From Phenylobacterium sp. (GTDB lineage Bacteria; Pseudomonadota; Alphaproteobacteria; Caulobacterales; Caulobacteraceae), in the NCBI RefSeq assembly GCF_019636135.1, contig NZ_JAHBYD010000003.1, forward strand, positions 185,613 to 249,612: a DNA stretch of 64,000 nucleotides. Direction: 5' to 3'. Below, piece after piece: positions 8,623-16,548 of this stretch. The position numbers were made by a program, and so were the translations under genes. Position 1 is the stretch's first letter. Each line of letters starts with the position of its first letter. Below the pieces are notes generated by a model that saw only the letters and a program-made list of their open reading frames with translations, did no database searches and was not told where the DNA came from.

Positions 8623-9512
8623 TGACGGACATCGTCGCGCCGCCGCCGATCAACACCCTGCCGCCGGCGCCGGTTCGCGGCCAGCCAGGGTTCTCGAACG
8701 CCACGGGGACCTTCCTCGAGGCGCTGCCGGACTGGGGCGACGACGTCGACGCTTCGGGCGCGGCGTCGCACCAGAACGCGGTGGCTGCGCAGGAGCGCGC
8801 GGCGCTGGCGCAGGCGGCGGCGGTCGACGCGCAGGCGGCCCGCGACCTGGCGGTCAACACGACGGGGTTCCTGGCCTTCTCCAGCTCGTCGGTGGCGGTC
8901 GGAACAGGGTTGAAGACCTTCCATCTGGAGCTGATCGGCGGCGACCCGCCGGACTTCGGCGGGCAGGACTTCCTCTGCGCCTTCTCCCGCTCCACCCCCG
9001 ACGCCCGCGTCTACGGCAACATCGACGCCTGGGACGGCGTCGACGACATCACCCTGGACGTCCCGGCGCGCGGCGTGAGTGGCTCGGGAACCTACGACGA
9101 CTGGGTGATCGTCCTGGGCGGCTTCTTCGAGAGCGGCGCCACAGCGGAGGAGATCCGGGCCGGGACGTCCGACTTCGTGGCGGTGTCGCCGAAGGGCTTG
9201 GCCGACACCGTGGCGTTTGGGACGCTCGCCGATGCGTCCACCATCGCCTGGGACACGATTGCGGACGGCCCTCACGTTCGGGTCACGCTCACCGCCAACG
9301 GCCACGCCGTGGGCGCGCCGACCGGCCTCGGGGATGGCCTGACCTACGTCATCAACATCAACCCGGCGACCTACACCTGCAGTTGGAACGCCATCTGGGA
9401 CTTCGGGCAGGTCGGGCCGCCGAGCTTCCCGGCTTCGGCCTGGAGCAAGGTCACGGCGCAGTACGACGCCGCCCTGAACAAGCTCCAGGCCGGCGTCTGG
9501 CGGGGCGCGTGA
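8622..9512 (+). CDS. Tail fibre protein
   Basis: A 296-residue protein whose ATG overlaps the preceding stop (TGATG type overlap). The N-terminus is Pro-rich (APPPINTLPPAPVRGQ) and is followed by an LEALPDWGDDVDA segment and an Ala-rich helix (residues 50 to 75), an arrangement seen in tail fibres that attach through a short N-terminal domain. The rest is Gly/Asp/Thr-rich and probably beta-structured. No chaperone or intramolecular protease domain was recognised at the C-terminus. Likely an attachment or host recognition part of the tail. Confidence 0.6.
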   Translation: MTDIVAPPPINTLPPAPVRGQPGFSNATGTFLEALPDWGDDVDASGAASHQNAVAAQERAALAQAAAVDAQAARDLAVNTTGFLAFSSSSVAVGTGLKTFHLELIGGDPPDFGGQDFLCAFSRSTPDARVYGNIDAWDGVDDITLDVPARGVSGSGTYDDWVIVLGGFFESGATAEEIRAGTSDFVAVSPKGLADTVAFGTLADASTIAWDTIADGPHVRVTLTANGHAVGAPTGLGDGLTYVININPATYTCSWNAIWDFGQVGPPSFPASAWSKVTAQYDAALNKLQAGVWRGA

Positions 9513-10201
9513 TGTATCCGCACGCCACGCAACTCTTGGCCACCGGCGCGCTCGCCGTCGAATTCCTCGTCGCCGGGGGCGGCGGCGGCGGGGACGACGG
9601 GGCCTACGCCACCAACACCATGAACGGCGGCCTGGGCGGGCAGGTCGTTCCGGGCTCCGCCGTGCTGGCTGTCGGACAGACGGCCGCCGTTCAGGTGGGC
9701 GCCGGCGGCGCGGTGCGGACGGACGGCGGCGCGTCGTCCTTCAACGGGGTCGCGGCGAGCGGCGGGACGCACTCCGGCCAGTCCGGCTCGGGCGCGAACG
9801 GAACCACGAGCTCGATCAGCGGCGTCTCGACGGTCTACGGGTCGAGCGGCGGCGCGGGCAAATTCTACGACGGCGGCAGCGGCGACGGGACGGGCAACCC
9901 CGGGGGCGTCAATGCCGGCTCGGGGGGCGACGGCTTCTCGTATGCGACGTCGGCGGGCGCCGGCAACGCCACGCCGGGCGTGGCGAACCGTGGCGGCGGC
10001 GGCGGCGGAAAGTCGCAGTGCCGGTCGGCCGACTCCCTGGTCTTCGGGGCGTCGCACGGCGCGGCCGGGGGCTCGGGGATCGTCATCGTGCGCTACCTCG
10101 GCCCGCAGCGCGCGACCGGCGGCACGGTCACCTCGTCGGGCGGCTACACGATCCACAGCTTCACCGGCGTCGGCGCCGCCAGCTTCCTCGTCACAGGCTG
10201 A
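9512..10201 (+). CDS. Glycine-rich tail fibre/adhesin-like protein
   Basis: A 229-residue protein translationally coupled to the fibre gene by a one-base TGATG overlap. It has many Gly runs and a GGSGIVIVRY motif near residue 190, characteristic of the glycine-rich domains at the ends of phage fibres and adhesins. It ends with a short beta-rich repeat (YTIHSFTGVGAASFLV). Such domains form polyglycine-II-like sandwiches used in receptor binding. No signal peptide is present, which fits a virion component and not a secreted host adhesin. Confidence 0.65.
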   Translation: MYPHATQLLATGALAVEFLVAGGGGGGDDGAYATNTMNGGLGGQVVPGSAVLAVGQTAAVQVGAGGAVRTDGGASSFNGVAASGGTHSGQSGSGANGTTSSISGVSTVYGSSGGAGKFYDGGSGDGTGNPGGVNAGSGGDGFSYATSAGAGNATPGVANRGGGGGGKSQCRSADSLVFGASHGAAGGSGIVIVRYLGPQRATGGTVTSSGGYTIHSFTGVGAASFLVTG

Positions 10202-10206
10202 TCACC

Positions 10207-10734
10207 ATGCGCATATTCACCACCCTGGACGCCCAGGGCGAGACCCTGGCGATCGCGCCCGGCGCATCGTTCCGCACCTATTGGCGCCGCGTCGAGACGG
10301 ACGCCGAGGCCGCGCAGAGCGGTCAGCCGGTGGGCGCGCTGATGGCCTGCGAGGTCGCCCATCCCTGGGATGCGCTCGACCGCTGGGACGAGGCCGTCCT
10401 GGCGCGGTTCGCGGTCGCCTTCGAGGACGTCGACGATCCGCCGGAGCCGCTGCCCGCTGAAGTGCCGATGTACAAGGTCAAGAAGTACATGGCGCTCCGG
10501 AAGGTCCAGACCGGGGGCGAACTCGACCTGCACGCCGACGTCATGGCCTACATCGACGCCCTGCCGGAGCCGAACCGGACCCTGGCTCGTATCGATTTCG
10601 GGCCCGACCCCGAGCAGATCGGCAGCCCGAACCTCGTCGTACACTCGCCGCTCGCGCTGGGCGCGAAGGCAGCGCTCGGCCTGTCGGACGAGGACTACGG
10701 CGAGATGATCCGCGAGGCGCACGCGCTCGCCTGA
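10207..10734 (+). CDS. Hypothetical phage protein, fibre-assembly-like position
   Basis: A 175-residue acidic protein starting six bases after the glycine-rich fibre gene. It begins MRIFTTLDAQGETLAIAPGA and has no recognisable catalytic motif, membrane segment or signal peptide. Its location between fibre genes would suit a fibre assembly or capping role, but that is only positional inference. The gene is followed by the second copy of the 15-bp palindrome. Confidence 0.55.
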   Translation: MRIFTTLDAQGETLAIAPGASFRTYWRRVETDAEAAQSGQPVGALMACEVAHPWDALDRWDEAVLARFAVAFEDVDDPPEPLPAEVPMYKVKKYMALRKVQTGGELDLHADVMAYIDALPEPNRTLARIDFGPDPEQIGSPNLVVHSPLALGAKAALGLSDEDYGEMIREAHALA

Positions 10735-10759
10735 GCGGGCCGCTGGACGTCATCCGTGC

Positions 10760-10774
10760 GCGCACGGCGTGCGC
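10760..10774. repeat. 15-bp palindrome GCGCACG-N-CGTGCGC, copy 2
   Basis: Same 7-bp arms as the copy at 938, centre base G, so it is the reverse complement form. It overlaps a second palindrome, CGTGCGCGCACG, at 10755 to 10766. It lies in the gap between two tail genes, about 25 bases before the next start codon. Confidence 0.75.
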
Positions 10775-10798
10775 GCGCCCCCGGTCGTGGAGACCGTC

Positions 10799-12154
10799 AT
10801 GGTCTATCGTCTGAGTATTCGGCTCGGCATCGCACCCAAGGGCGTGGCCGGCGCCGCGCCGCCGTCGCCGCAGTACAAGAGCTGGCTCGGCAACGGGACG
10901 GCCGGTAGCCACTCGTCCTACGGCACGGCGGGGGGCATCACCGTCTACGGCCCCTGGGGCGGCCCGAACTACACCCGCTCCGGCGGGAGCCCCGGGCAGA
11001 CGACCGAGGCGGCGGCCCAGACCGTCATGCGGATCGCTGGCGTCCTGGCCGACATGAGCCACTGGGTCAGCCAGAATTTCCGGCCGAACGGCAACGTGGT
11101 CTGGCGCACCCGCGTCAACGGGGCGGACGGCAACCAGATCGCCACCATGCCGCCGGGCTCGTTCAACGGCGGTCAGTCCTTCACGGACACCACCCATTCC
11201 GACGCGGTCGCAGAGGGCGATTACGTCGGCATGTCGATCACGTTCGCGCCTGAGGCCGGCGACGACCACATCGTGTCCCCGAGCGCCTCCCTGTCGCTGA
11301 CCACCACGGACGTCCAGGCCCAGCAGATCGCGGCGTTTTCGATCCCGGGCATCACCAAAGGGAACACCAGCAACGGCTATTTCAGCCTGGGGTCCGGCCC
11401 GAGCAACACGACGTCGGGGACCGGTTACACCGCGCGCGGCATCTACAACCAGATCGCGGCGACGACCGCGAGCCTGCAGGTTTATTTCTCGGCCTCCGAC
11501 TACACCGGCGGCACGGGCACGGTGAAATCGCACATCTGGACGGCGGCCGGCGTCGCGGCGGACGGCAACCAGGTGGTGATCTGGCCGACGAGCGGCCAGG
11601 CCCCGGCGTTCCGCGAGGACACGACCCACTCCGACACGCTGGCCCAGGGCGACCGTCACAGTTGCCACCACGCGGCGGCCGGCGGGTCGCTGAGCTCCAT
11701 CGTCGTCAACACCGCCAGCATGCGGTTCGTCTACGACGCGCCCGGCTACTCGCAGATGGTGACCGCTGGCCAGACCAAGGCCGGCCAGGGCTCGGCGGTG
11801 TGGTGGCCGGCGGTCGGCACGACCGACACCGGCGTGGACGGGACCGGCAGCACCGGCGTCGAGAACACCACCATCCTCTCGTTCGGCGGCGTCTGGGACC
11901 GGCTCGCGGTCTCCTGCAACGCCAACACCCTGGCCGCCGACGGCCACATGTACGGCCACTACCGCCGTTCCGGGTCATTCACTCAGGGGAACCAGGCCGT
12001 GACGATCACCGCAGGCGGCGGGGCCGGGACCTACATCGACACCACCCACTCCGACACGCTGGTGGCGGGCGACGGCATCATCTGCCGGCAGGACGCCGAC
12101 CTGACCAGCAGCGCCACCGTCATCGGCCTGACCAGCCGCTACGCCGCCGCGTGA
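10799..12154 (+). CDS. Tail appendage protein with three repeated beta modules
   Basis: A 451-residue protein; the start is the ATG with GTGGAGA five bases upstream, although the frame is open slightly further back. The motif DTTHSD followed by a GD about eight residues later occurs at residues 130, 274 and 414. This defines three modules about 140 residues apart. The DNA of the last two motif copies is nearly identical, pointing to recent duplication or conversion. The sequence is rich in Ser, Thr, Gly and Asn and has no signal peptide. It is probably a tail fibre or decoration protein; no enzymatic motif was found. Confidence 0.6.
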   Translation: MVYRLSIRLGIAPKGVAGAAPPSPQYKSWLGNGTAGSHSSYGTAGGITVYGPWGGPNYTRSGGSPGQTTEAAAQTVMRIAGVLADMSHWVSQNFRPNGNVVWRTRVNGADGNQIATMPPGSFNGGQSFTDTTHSDAVAEGDYVGMSITFAPEAGDDHIVSPSASLSLTTTDVQAQQIAAFSIPGITKGNTSNGYFSLGSGPSNTTSGTGYTARGIYNQIAATTASLQVYFSASDYTGGTGTVKSHIWTAAGVAADGNQVVIWPTSGQAPAFREDTTHSDTLAQGDRHSCHHAAAGGSLSSIVVNTASMRFVYDAPGYSQMVTAGQTKAGQGSAVWWPAVGTTDTGVDGTGSTGVENTTILSFGGVWDRLAVSCNANTLAADGHMYGHYRRSGSFTQGNQAVTITAGGGAGTYIDTTHSDTLVAGDGIICRQDADLTSSATVIGLTSRYAAA

Positions 12155-12162
12155 GGACCCCC

Positions 12163-12669
12163 ATGACCCCGACCCATTTCCGTCACGAAGGCCGGTCCTA
12201 CCCGCTCTCGGCACGGTTCGTGGCCGAGCACTGCCGGCCCTGGCCGCATCTCGCCGAACTGACCGAGGCGGAGATCGACGCCGGGCGGCGCAAGATCGCC
12301 GCCATCGGGGACCGTCGCCAGCTCACCGACGAGGAATGCACGCTGAAGCAGGCCATGGACCTGCACCACGCCGCCCGCGTGGCCGTGCGGCTGCTCGCCG
12401 GGCGTCCGCTCTCGGATTTCGGCATGGAGGGCTATGACGAGGTCCACGGCAACCGCATCCGCTATCGCTGCGGCTGCGCGCTCGACTTCATCTTCAACCA
12501 CTACGACGCGGCGGCCGGCGCAACGCCGGGCAATGGCCTGGCGCGCTGGTGGCACACCCCGTTCCACGTCTGCCGGCGCCACAGCCGCTTCCGCGCCGAT
12601 CTCGACCACCTGGCCTGGGAAGTGGAAATCGACAACGGCGGCCGAGGCCGCCTTAGGAGTTCATCATGA
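12163..12669 (+). CDS. Hypothetical phage protein with conserved Cys/His
   Basis: A 168-residue soluble protein. The second half contains RYRCGCALDFIFNHYDAA and WWHTPFHVCRRHSRFR, whose Cys and His spacing could bind zinc. It is not recognised as a known family. The stop overlaps the start of the next gene (ATGA), so the two are probably translated together. The AGGAG inside its last codons serves as the ribosome binding site for that gene. Confidence 0.5.
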   Translation: MTPTHFRHEGRSYPLSARFVAEHCRPWPHLAELTEAEIDAGRRKIAAIGDRRQLTDEECTLKQAMDLHHAARVAVRLLAGRPLSDFGMEGYDEVHGNRIRYRCGCALDFIFNHYDAAAGATPGNGLARWWHTPFHVCRRHSRFRADLDHLAWEVEIDNGGRGRLRSSS

Positions 12670-13604
12670 TCCGGACTTTCTGCGCGGCCCTGATGGGCCT
12701 GATCGCGCTCGCCTGCGCGCCGGCCTGGGGCGCGACCCTGACCGCGACGCCGGCTACGTTCGTCAAGGTGCTGAGCGCCGCGAAGCCGGGCGACAGGATC
12801 GTCCTGGCCGCCGGCGCCTACGGCCTCCAGCGGCCGCGGAAATTGGATTTCACCCCGGCCGTGACGGTCGACGCCACGCTCGCGAGCGACTTCGCCTTCT
12901 ACGGGACGGACCTGGCTGGCCTCACCTTCGCGGGCGGGTCCTGGGCCTCGTTCCGGATCGACAGGGGTTGCCGGATCGTGGTCGAGGGCGGGACGTTCGT
13001 CAGCGCCGAGCCGGGCGAGGGGACGGGCATCCTGATCAACGGGGGCTGCGACGTCGCCATCAGGGGCAACCGCCTCGCGGGCTACAAGAACGGGATCTCG
13101 GCCGCGAGCATCAACGGCTACGTGATCGAGGGCAACGGCCTGTCGTGGATGCGCTCGGACGGGTTGCGCGCCGGCCTGAGCCGCAACGGCCGCATTGTCG
13201 GCAACATGGTCCAGGGCACCATGACGGTCGGCGACGAGCACCCCGACTGCATCCAGCTCTGGAGCCGGCCGGGCCAGATCGCCCGCGACGTCCTCATCGA
13301 GGGCAACACCTGCGTCAACGAGGACAGCCAGGGCATCGGCCTGTTCAACCACGTGCGCGACGGTGTCGACGACGGCGGGTACGACAACATCACCATCCGC
13401 AACAACCTGCTGATCGTCGGCCGGCCGAACGGGCTCACCGTGACGGGCGGCCGGAACACGGTCCTCGAGAACAACGTCGTGCGCACGTGGCCGGGGGCCA
13501 AGTGGCAGGCCAAGATCACCATTACGGGGGGCTCGGTCGCCCGCTGCGGCAACTCCGTGGGCGTCGGGGCCGGGCGCAAGGCGTCCGCCGATCCGGCCTG
13601 CTGA
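12666..13604 (+). CDS. Secreted right-handed beta-helix protein
   Basis: A 312-residue protein with a Sec signal peptide (residues 1 to about 23, ending APAWG-A). The body has repeated short strands of the parallel beta-helix type, for example IVVEGGTFV, VAIRGNRLAG, YVIEGNGLS, RIVGNMVQGT and ITIRNNLLIVG. This fold is shared by pectate lyases, mannuronan epimerases and phage tailspikes. A DCIQLWSRPG segment near residue 193 is where an active site would be expected, but I cannot assign the chemistry. A signal peptide on a gene inside a tail module is odd: it suggests a periplasmic or secreted product acting on host surface polysaccharide rather than a virion part. Confidence 0.65.
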   Translation: MIRTFCAALMGLIALACAPAWGATLTATPATFVKVLSAAKPGDRIVLAAGAYGLQRPRKLDFTPAVTVDATLASDFAFYGTDLAGLTFAGGSWASFRIDRGCRIVVEGGTFVSAEPGEGTGILINGGCDVAIRGNRLAGYKNGISAASINGYVIEGNGLSWMRSDGLRAGLSRNGRIVGNMVQGTMTVGDEHPDCIQLWSRPGQIARDVLIEGNTCVNEDSQGIGLFNHVRDGVDDGGYDNITIRNNLLIVGRPNGLTVTGGRNTVLENNVVRTWPGAKWQAKITITGGSVARCGNSVGVGAGRKASADPAC

Positions 13605-13649
13605 TCCCCTTCCCACCGCGTTCGGAGCTCCAGCGATGAACCTGCACCG

Positions 13650-14090
13650 ATGCGACGCCTAGCGATGGCGGGGGACGTGCCGGGCGTCGACATGGCGGCG
13701 GCGAAAGCCTTCCTGGGCTGGCTCGGCGGACTGGCCACGGCGACGGTCGGCGCGCTCGGCCTGTGGCTGGCGCAGCGCGTGCTGGGCAAGGCTGCGTTCC
13801 AGACTGCGATCAACGACGGCTTCGCCAAGCTGACGGCCGAGCTCCAGGAGGAGCGCGACCAGCTCAAGCGCGAGCTGGCCGCAGAGCATGACCGCATCCA
13901 GGCCGAGCGCGTGACGTGGGCGACCGACCGCGCCTCGATGTTGGGCGAAATCCGGAACCTGAAACAGCTCGTGCAGAGCCTCAAGGCGCTCCTGCGCAAG
14001 CACGGCGTGGCGATCCCGGGCGATCCCGAGGTCGAGACCGATCCGCTGGCGGGCGTGGTCACACTTCAAGGCGGGGAGCGAGGCGAATGA
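13650..14090 (+). CDS. Membrane-anchored coiled-coil phage protein
   Basis: A 146-residue protein with one hydrophobic segment (about residues 22 to 45) and a long charged coiled coil (residues 60 to 110, rich in Glu, Lys and Arg). It overlaps the next gene by four bases (ATGA) and begins the lysis-type block. A second possible start lies at the ATG five codons downstream. An eight-codon reading frame at 13636 with GGAG before it ends just ahead and may act as a leader. Role unknown; candidates are a lysis accessory or superinfection protein. Confidence 0.5.
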   Translation: MRRLAMAGDVPGVDMAAAKAFLGWLGGLATATVGALGLWLAQRVLGKAAFQTAINDGFAKLTAELQEERDQLKRELAAEHDRIQAERVTWATDRASMLGEIRNLKQLVQSLKALLRKHGVAIPGDPEVETDPLAGVVTLQGGERGE

Positions 14091-14404
14091 CCCTGGACGA
14101 GTTCAAGATCTTCGTGGCCGACCTGGCCCGGCCGTTCTCGATCTACGCGGCGGCGCTCTCGGGCGGCTATGCGACGGCCGTCATCGCCCACAAGGTGACG
14201 ACGGCCGAGGGCGGCGCGCTGGTGCTGGGCGTGCTGGCCGGGTGGGGGACGGCGCTCTACGCCGGCAAGGTCTATGAGAAGGCCGCCGAGTCCCGGAACG
14301 CCGCGGAGGTGGAGAAGGTCCGGGCCCAGGCCAGCCCGCCGCCGGCCGAGGCGCTGAAGCCCGCCGATCCAGCCGAGGAACGCAGCCTCGAGGACCCGGC
14401 ATGA
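14087..14404 (+). CDS. Candidate holin
   Basis: A 105-residue protein with two likely membrane helices (about residues 15 to 36 and 42 to 63) and a charged, Pro-rich cytoplasmic tail. Size, topology and its place immediately before the endolysin gene fit a class II holin that would release or activate the endolysin. It is coupled to both neighbours by ATGA overlaps. Sequence alone does not prove the holin role. Confidence 0.6.
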   Translation: MTLDEFKIFVADLARPFSIYAAALSGGYATAVIAHKVTTAEGGALVLGVLAGWGTALYAGKVYEKAAESRNAAEVEKVRAQASPPPAEALKPADPAEERSLEDPA

Positions 14405-14961
14405 GCCGCGAGGCCCTGACGGCGATCCGCGCCGACGCCCTGGCGGCCCGCGAGGCGCTGGACTGGGTGCTTGCCCGCCTCGACGCCGAGCTTGCGCCGG
14501 CCGCCCCCGAGATCGACCCGCAGCTCATCGCCGATCTCAAGCGCGACGAGGGCCTGCGTCTCAGGGCCTATCCCGACCCGCTGTCGGGCGGCGCGCCGTG
14601 GACCATCGGCTACGGCCACACAGGCCCAGAAGTGCGGCAGGGGCTCGCCTGGACGGAGGCCCAGGCCGAGGCGGTGTTGATGGCGGACATCCGCCAGCAC
14701 AACGCCGAACTGGCCGCCGCCTTGCCGTGGGTGGCCCGCCTCGACCCGTCGCGCCGACGCGTCCTGCAGAACATGGCGTTCAACCTGGGCGTTGGCGTAC
14801 CGGGCGGGAAGAAGGGCCTCCTCGGGTTCCGGAACACGCTCGGGATGATCGAGCGCGGCGACTACGCGGCCGCCGCAGAGGCGATGGGCAAGTCGCTCTG
14901 GGCCAAGCAGGTGAAGGGGCGGGCCACCCGGCTCTCCAACACGATGAGGACCGGTCGATGA
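14401..14961 (+). CDS. Phage endolysin, T4-lysozyme-type muramidase (GH24)
   Basis: A 186-residue protein. Residues 45 to 75 hold the GH24 catalytic pattern: E50 in LKRDEGLRL, D59 in AYPDP, and T68 in PWTIGYGHT. The C-terminal part (QNMAFNLGVG, WAKQVKGRA) also matches the family. It would hydrolyse the glycosidic bonds of peptidoglycan during lysis. The N-terminal 40 residues are an extra helical extension without a signal peptide, so a holin is needed for export. The gene lies in a tight holin-endolysin-spanin cassette with four-base overlaps. Confidence 0.9.
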   Translation: MSREALTAIRADALAAREALDWVLARLDAELAPAAPEIDPQLIADLKRDEGLRLRAYPDPLSGGAPWTIGYGHTGPEVRQGLAWTEAQAEAVLMADIRQHNAELAAALPWVARLDPSRRRVLQNMAFNLGVGVPGGKKGLLGFRNTLGMIERGDYAAAAEAMGKSLWAKQVKGRATRLSNTMRTGR

Positions 14962-15323
14962 CCCCGCTCGCCGCTCTCACCTTCGCCCGCACCTGGTGGA
15001 AGGCCATCCCCGGCGCCGTCGTGGGCGCGGCGCTCGCCTTCCCGGTCGGCCACTGCGCCGGCGAGCGAGACGCCAAGGCCGACTTCCGCGCCGCCCAGGC
15101 CGAGGCCGCGCTGAAGGCGGAGATCCGCAACGCCGCCGCCAACGAGGCCGCCGCCGTCCAGCGCGCGGCCGACACCGCCCGCGTCACCGCTTCAAAGAAA
15201 GGACGAACCGATGCGATCCGCGCCGGGGCCGACGAGGCTCCTTCTGGCCCTGAGTGCCGTCTTCAGCGTCGCCGCCTGCTCGACATCGGCTACGCCCCCG
15301 CCGACCTTCCCGTCTGCCGTTGA
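14958..15323 (+). CDS. Inner-membrane spanin (Rz-like)
   Basis: A 121-residue protein with an N-terminal membrane helix (about residues 15 to 35), a periplasmic Ala/Glu-rich coiled coil (residues 38 to 75) and a basic C-terminus. This is the i-spanin plan. Its partner, an outer-membrane lipoprotein, starts inside this gene in another frame. Together they would bridge the periplasm and fuse the two membranes after the endolysin has acted. The ATG overlaps the end of the endolysin gene. Confidence 0.75.
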   Translation: MTPLAALTFARTWWKAIPGAVVGAALAFPVGHCAGERDAKADFRAAQAEAALKAEIRNAAANEAAAVQRAADTARVTASKKGRTDAIRAGADEAPSGPECRLQRRRLLDIGYAPADLPVCR

Positions 15324-15510
15324 CCTCGCCGTGCCCCCGAAGCCGAAGCCGTCGATCGAGACGCTGACGTCGGCCGCAGCCGCCGCGGAGTACAGCTCCA
15401 GCGTCGAGGCGTGGGGCGAGGGGCTGGCGGCCCAGGTCGGCCGGCTCTGTCGCTGGGCGGTGGCGAACGGCGGCAAGTTCGACTGCCCGAAGGCCGAGCC
15501 GCCGACGTGA
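15211..15510 (+). CDS. Outer-membrane spanin lipoprotein (Rz1-like), overlapping Rz
   Basis: A 99-residue lipoprotein: the signal peptide ends VAAC with lipidated Cys at residue 23. A Pro-rich stretch (TPPPTFPS and VPPKPKP) follows, typical of o-spanins. The first 113 bases overlap the Rz-like gene in a different frame, the classic nested spanin arrangement. The start is preceded by AAAGGA. It is the last gene of the lysis cassette; an intrinsic terminator lies about 60 bases further on. Confidence 0.75.
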   Translation: MRSAPGPTRLLLALSAVFSVAACSTSATPPPTFPSAVDLAVPPKPKPSIETLTSAAAAAEYSSSVEAWGEGLAAQVGRLCRWAVANGGKFDCPKAEPPT

Positions 15511-15571
15511 TCCCCGCCGCCTGACCGCGCCGCGCGCGGTCCCGAGCATTCATTCAGGACGCCCTCGGCCG

Positions 15572-15593
15572 AAAACGCCGGGGGCGTTTTTCT
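15572..15593 (+). terminator. Intrinsic terminator after the late operon
   Basis: An 8-bp stem (AAAACGCC with GGCGTTTT) around a GGG loop is followed by more T residues. It ends the plus-strand late gene block just before the toxin-antitoxin promoter. Confidence 0.8.
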
Positions 15594-15600
15594 TTGCCGA

Positions 15601-15643
15601 AATGTACACCGATGATTGACATTGATAACCAATGGTGTACATT
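15601..15643 (+). promoter_or_regulatory. Promoter and palindromic operator of the higBA operon
   Basis: Arms AATGTACACC (15601 to 15610) and GGTGTACATT (15634 to 15643) form a perfect 10-bp inverted repeat. Between and over them are a -35 box TTGACA (15616 to 15621) and a -10-like TACATT (15638 to 15643), 16 bases apart. The right arm overlaps the -10 box, as expected for autorepression by HigA or the HigB-HigA complex. Transcription would begin at about the A of the toxin ATG. Confidence 0.7.
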
Positions 15644-15649
15644 CAACCC

Positions 15650-15937
15650 ATGACGATCCAGTCCTTCAGACACCGGGGCCTGCAACTGTTCTTCACCACG
15701 GGGAACACGCGCCGCCTTCCGGTCCAGCAGTTCGCGAACCGCGTCCGGCTCGTGCTGCTCGCCCTCGACGCCGCCACCGGCCGCGCCGACCTCGTCAACA
15801 ACCCGGGCCTGCACTATCACGGGCTGGGCGAGATGGACCCGGGACGCTATTCTCTGCGCGTCACGGGCAACTGGCGCATCACCTTCGCCTGGCAGGACGA
15901 GCAGCCCGCCGAAGTCGACATTCAGGATTACCACTGA
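15650..15937 (+). CDS. higB: HigB-type toxin (RelE/ParE superfamily)
   Basis: A 95-residue protein with the HigB pattern: FRHRGLQLFFTTGNTRRLP at the start, an N-terminal helix around RVRLVLLALDAA, then PGLHYHGLGEMDPGRYSLRV and NWRITFAW. Such toxins cut mRNA on the ribosome. The chosen ATG fits the promoter; an ATG 18 bases upstream lies within the -10/operator region and is unlikely. No ribosome binding site precedes the chosen ATG. The antitoxin gene overlaps by one base. Confidence 0.85.
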   Translation: MTIQSFRHRGLQLFFTTGNTRRLPVQQFANRVRLVLLALDAATGRADLVNNPGLHYHGLGEMDPGRYSLRVTGNWRITFAWQDEQPAEVDIQDYH

Positions 15938-16281
15938 TGGAAGATCGCACCCCCACGGCCGCGGCCCCGCTGAAGCGGGGCCTTCTGGCCATGCATCCCG
16001 GCGAGTTCCTGCGCGAGGTGACGCTGCCGGCGCTGAAGGCGGATCAGCGGATCGGTCAGGTCGACTTCGCCGAGCGGCTCGGGATCAGCCGCACGATGCT
16101 CGTGAAGCTCCTGAACGAGAAGTCCGCCGTCTCGGCCGAGATGGCGTTGCGGCTCGGCCGCGTGCTGAACACGACGCCCGAGTTCTGGCTCAACCTCCAG
16201 CAGGCGCATGACCTGGCCCGGGCGGCGGCGGCGATCGGCGACCAGGTGAGGACGCTGAAGCCCGTCCCGGTCGCCGCCTGA
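15937..16281 (+). CDS. higA: HigA-type antitoxin, XRE DNA-binding protein
   Basis: A 114-residue protein with the HigA/VapI signature: MHPGEFLREVTLPAL near residue 19, an HTH (QVDFAERLGISRTMLVKLLN, residues 49 to 68) and LGRVLNTTPEFWLNLQ. It would neutralise the HigB toxin and repress the operon through the upstream palindrome. The start overlaps the toxin stop (TGATG). The toxin-first order is typical of HigBA. Confidence 0.88.
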   Translation: MEDRTPTAAAPLKRGLLAMHPGEFLREVTLPALKADQRIGQVDFAERLGISRTMLVKLLNEKSAVSAEMALRLGRVLNTTPEFWLNLQQAHDLARAAAAIGDQVRTLKPVPVAA

Positions 16282-16308
16282 CCGGGACGTCGGGCGGCGG
16301 CGGCGCGC

Positions 16309-16548
16309 CTACCGCTGAGGCGTGCTCGCCGCCATGGCCCCGAGTTCTGCAGCTAGGGCGCTTAGTGCGGTGGCCCTCGCTTGGGTGAGCCGCAGCAGGT
16401 CGGCGTAGACGCCAGGGCGGGGTGTGTCGTCGCCAGCGGCCCAGCGCCGCATCGTGCGGTCGGAGACGCCGAGATCGCGGGCAAGGTCGGACTGCCAGCG
16501 CGGGCCGTAGAGGGCTTCGCCGGTCGCGGTGAGCAGGTTGTCGGTCAC
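16309..16548 (-). CDS. Small HTH DNA-binding protein
   Basis: A 79-residue protein with a helix-turn-helix near the middle (SDLARDLGVSDRTMRRWAAG) followed by an Ala/Leu-rich helix. It looks like a small phage regulator of the Cro or excisionase size class. It is transcribed opposite to the late operon and overlaps the upstream gene by four bases, so both are probably one transcript. Confidence 0.6.
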   Translation of the reverse strand: MTDNLLTATGEALYGPRWQSDLARDLGVSDRTMRRWAAGDDTPRPGVYADLLRLTQARATALSALAAELGAMAASTPQR

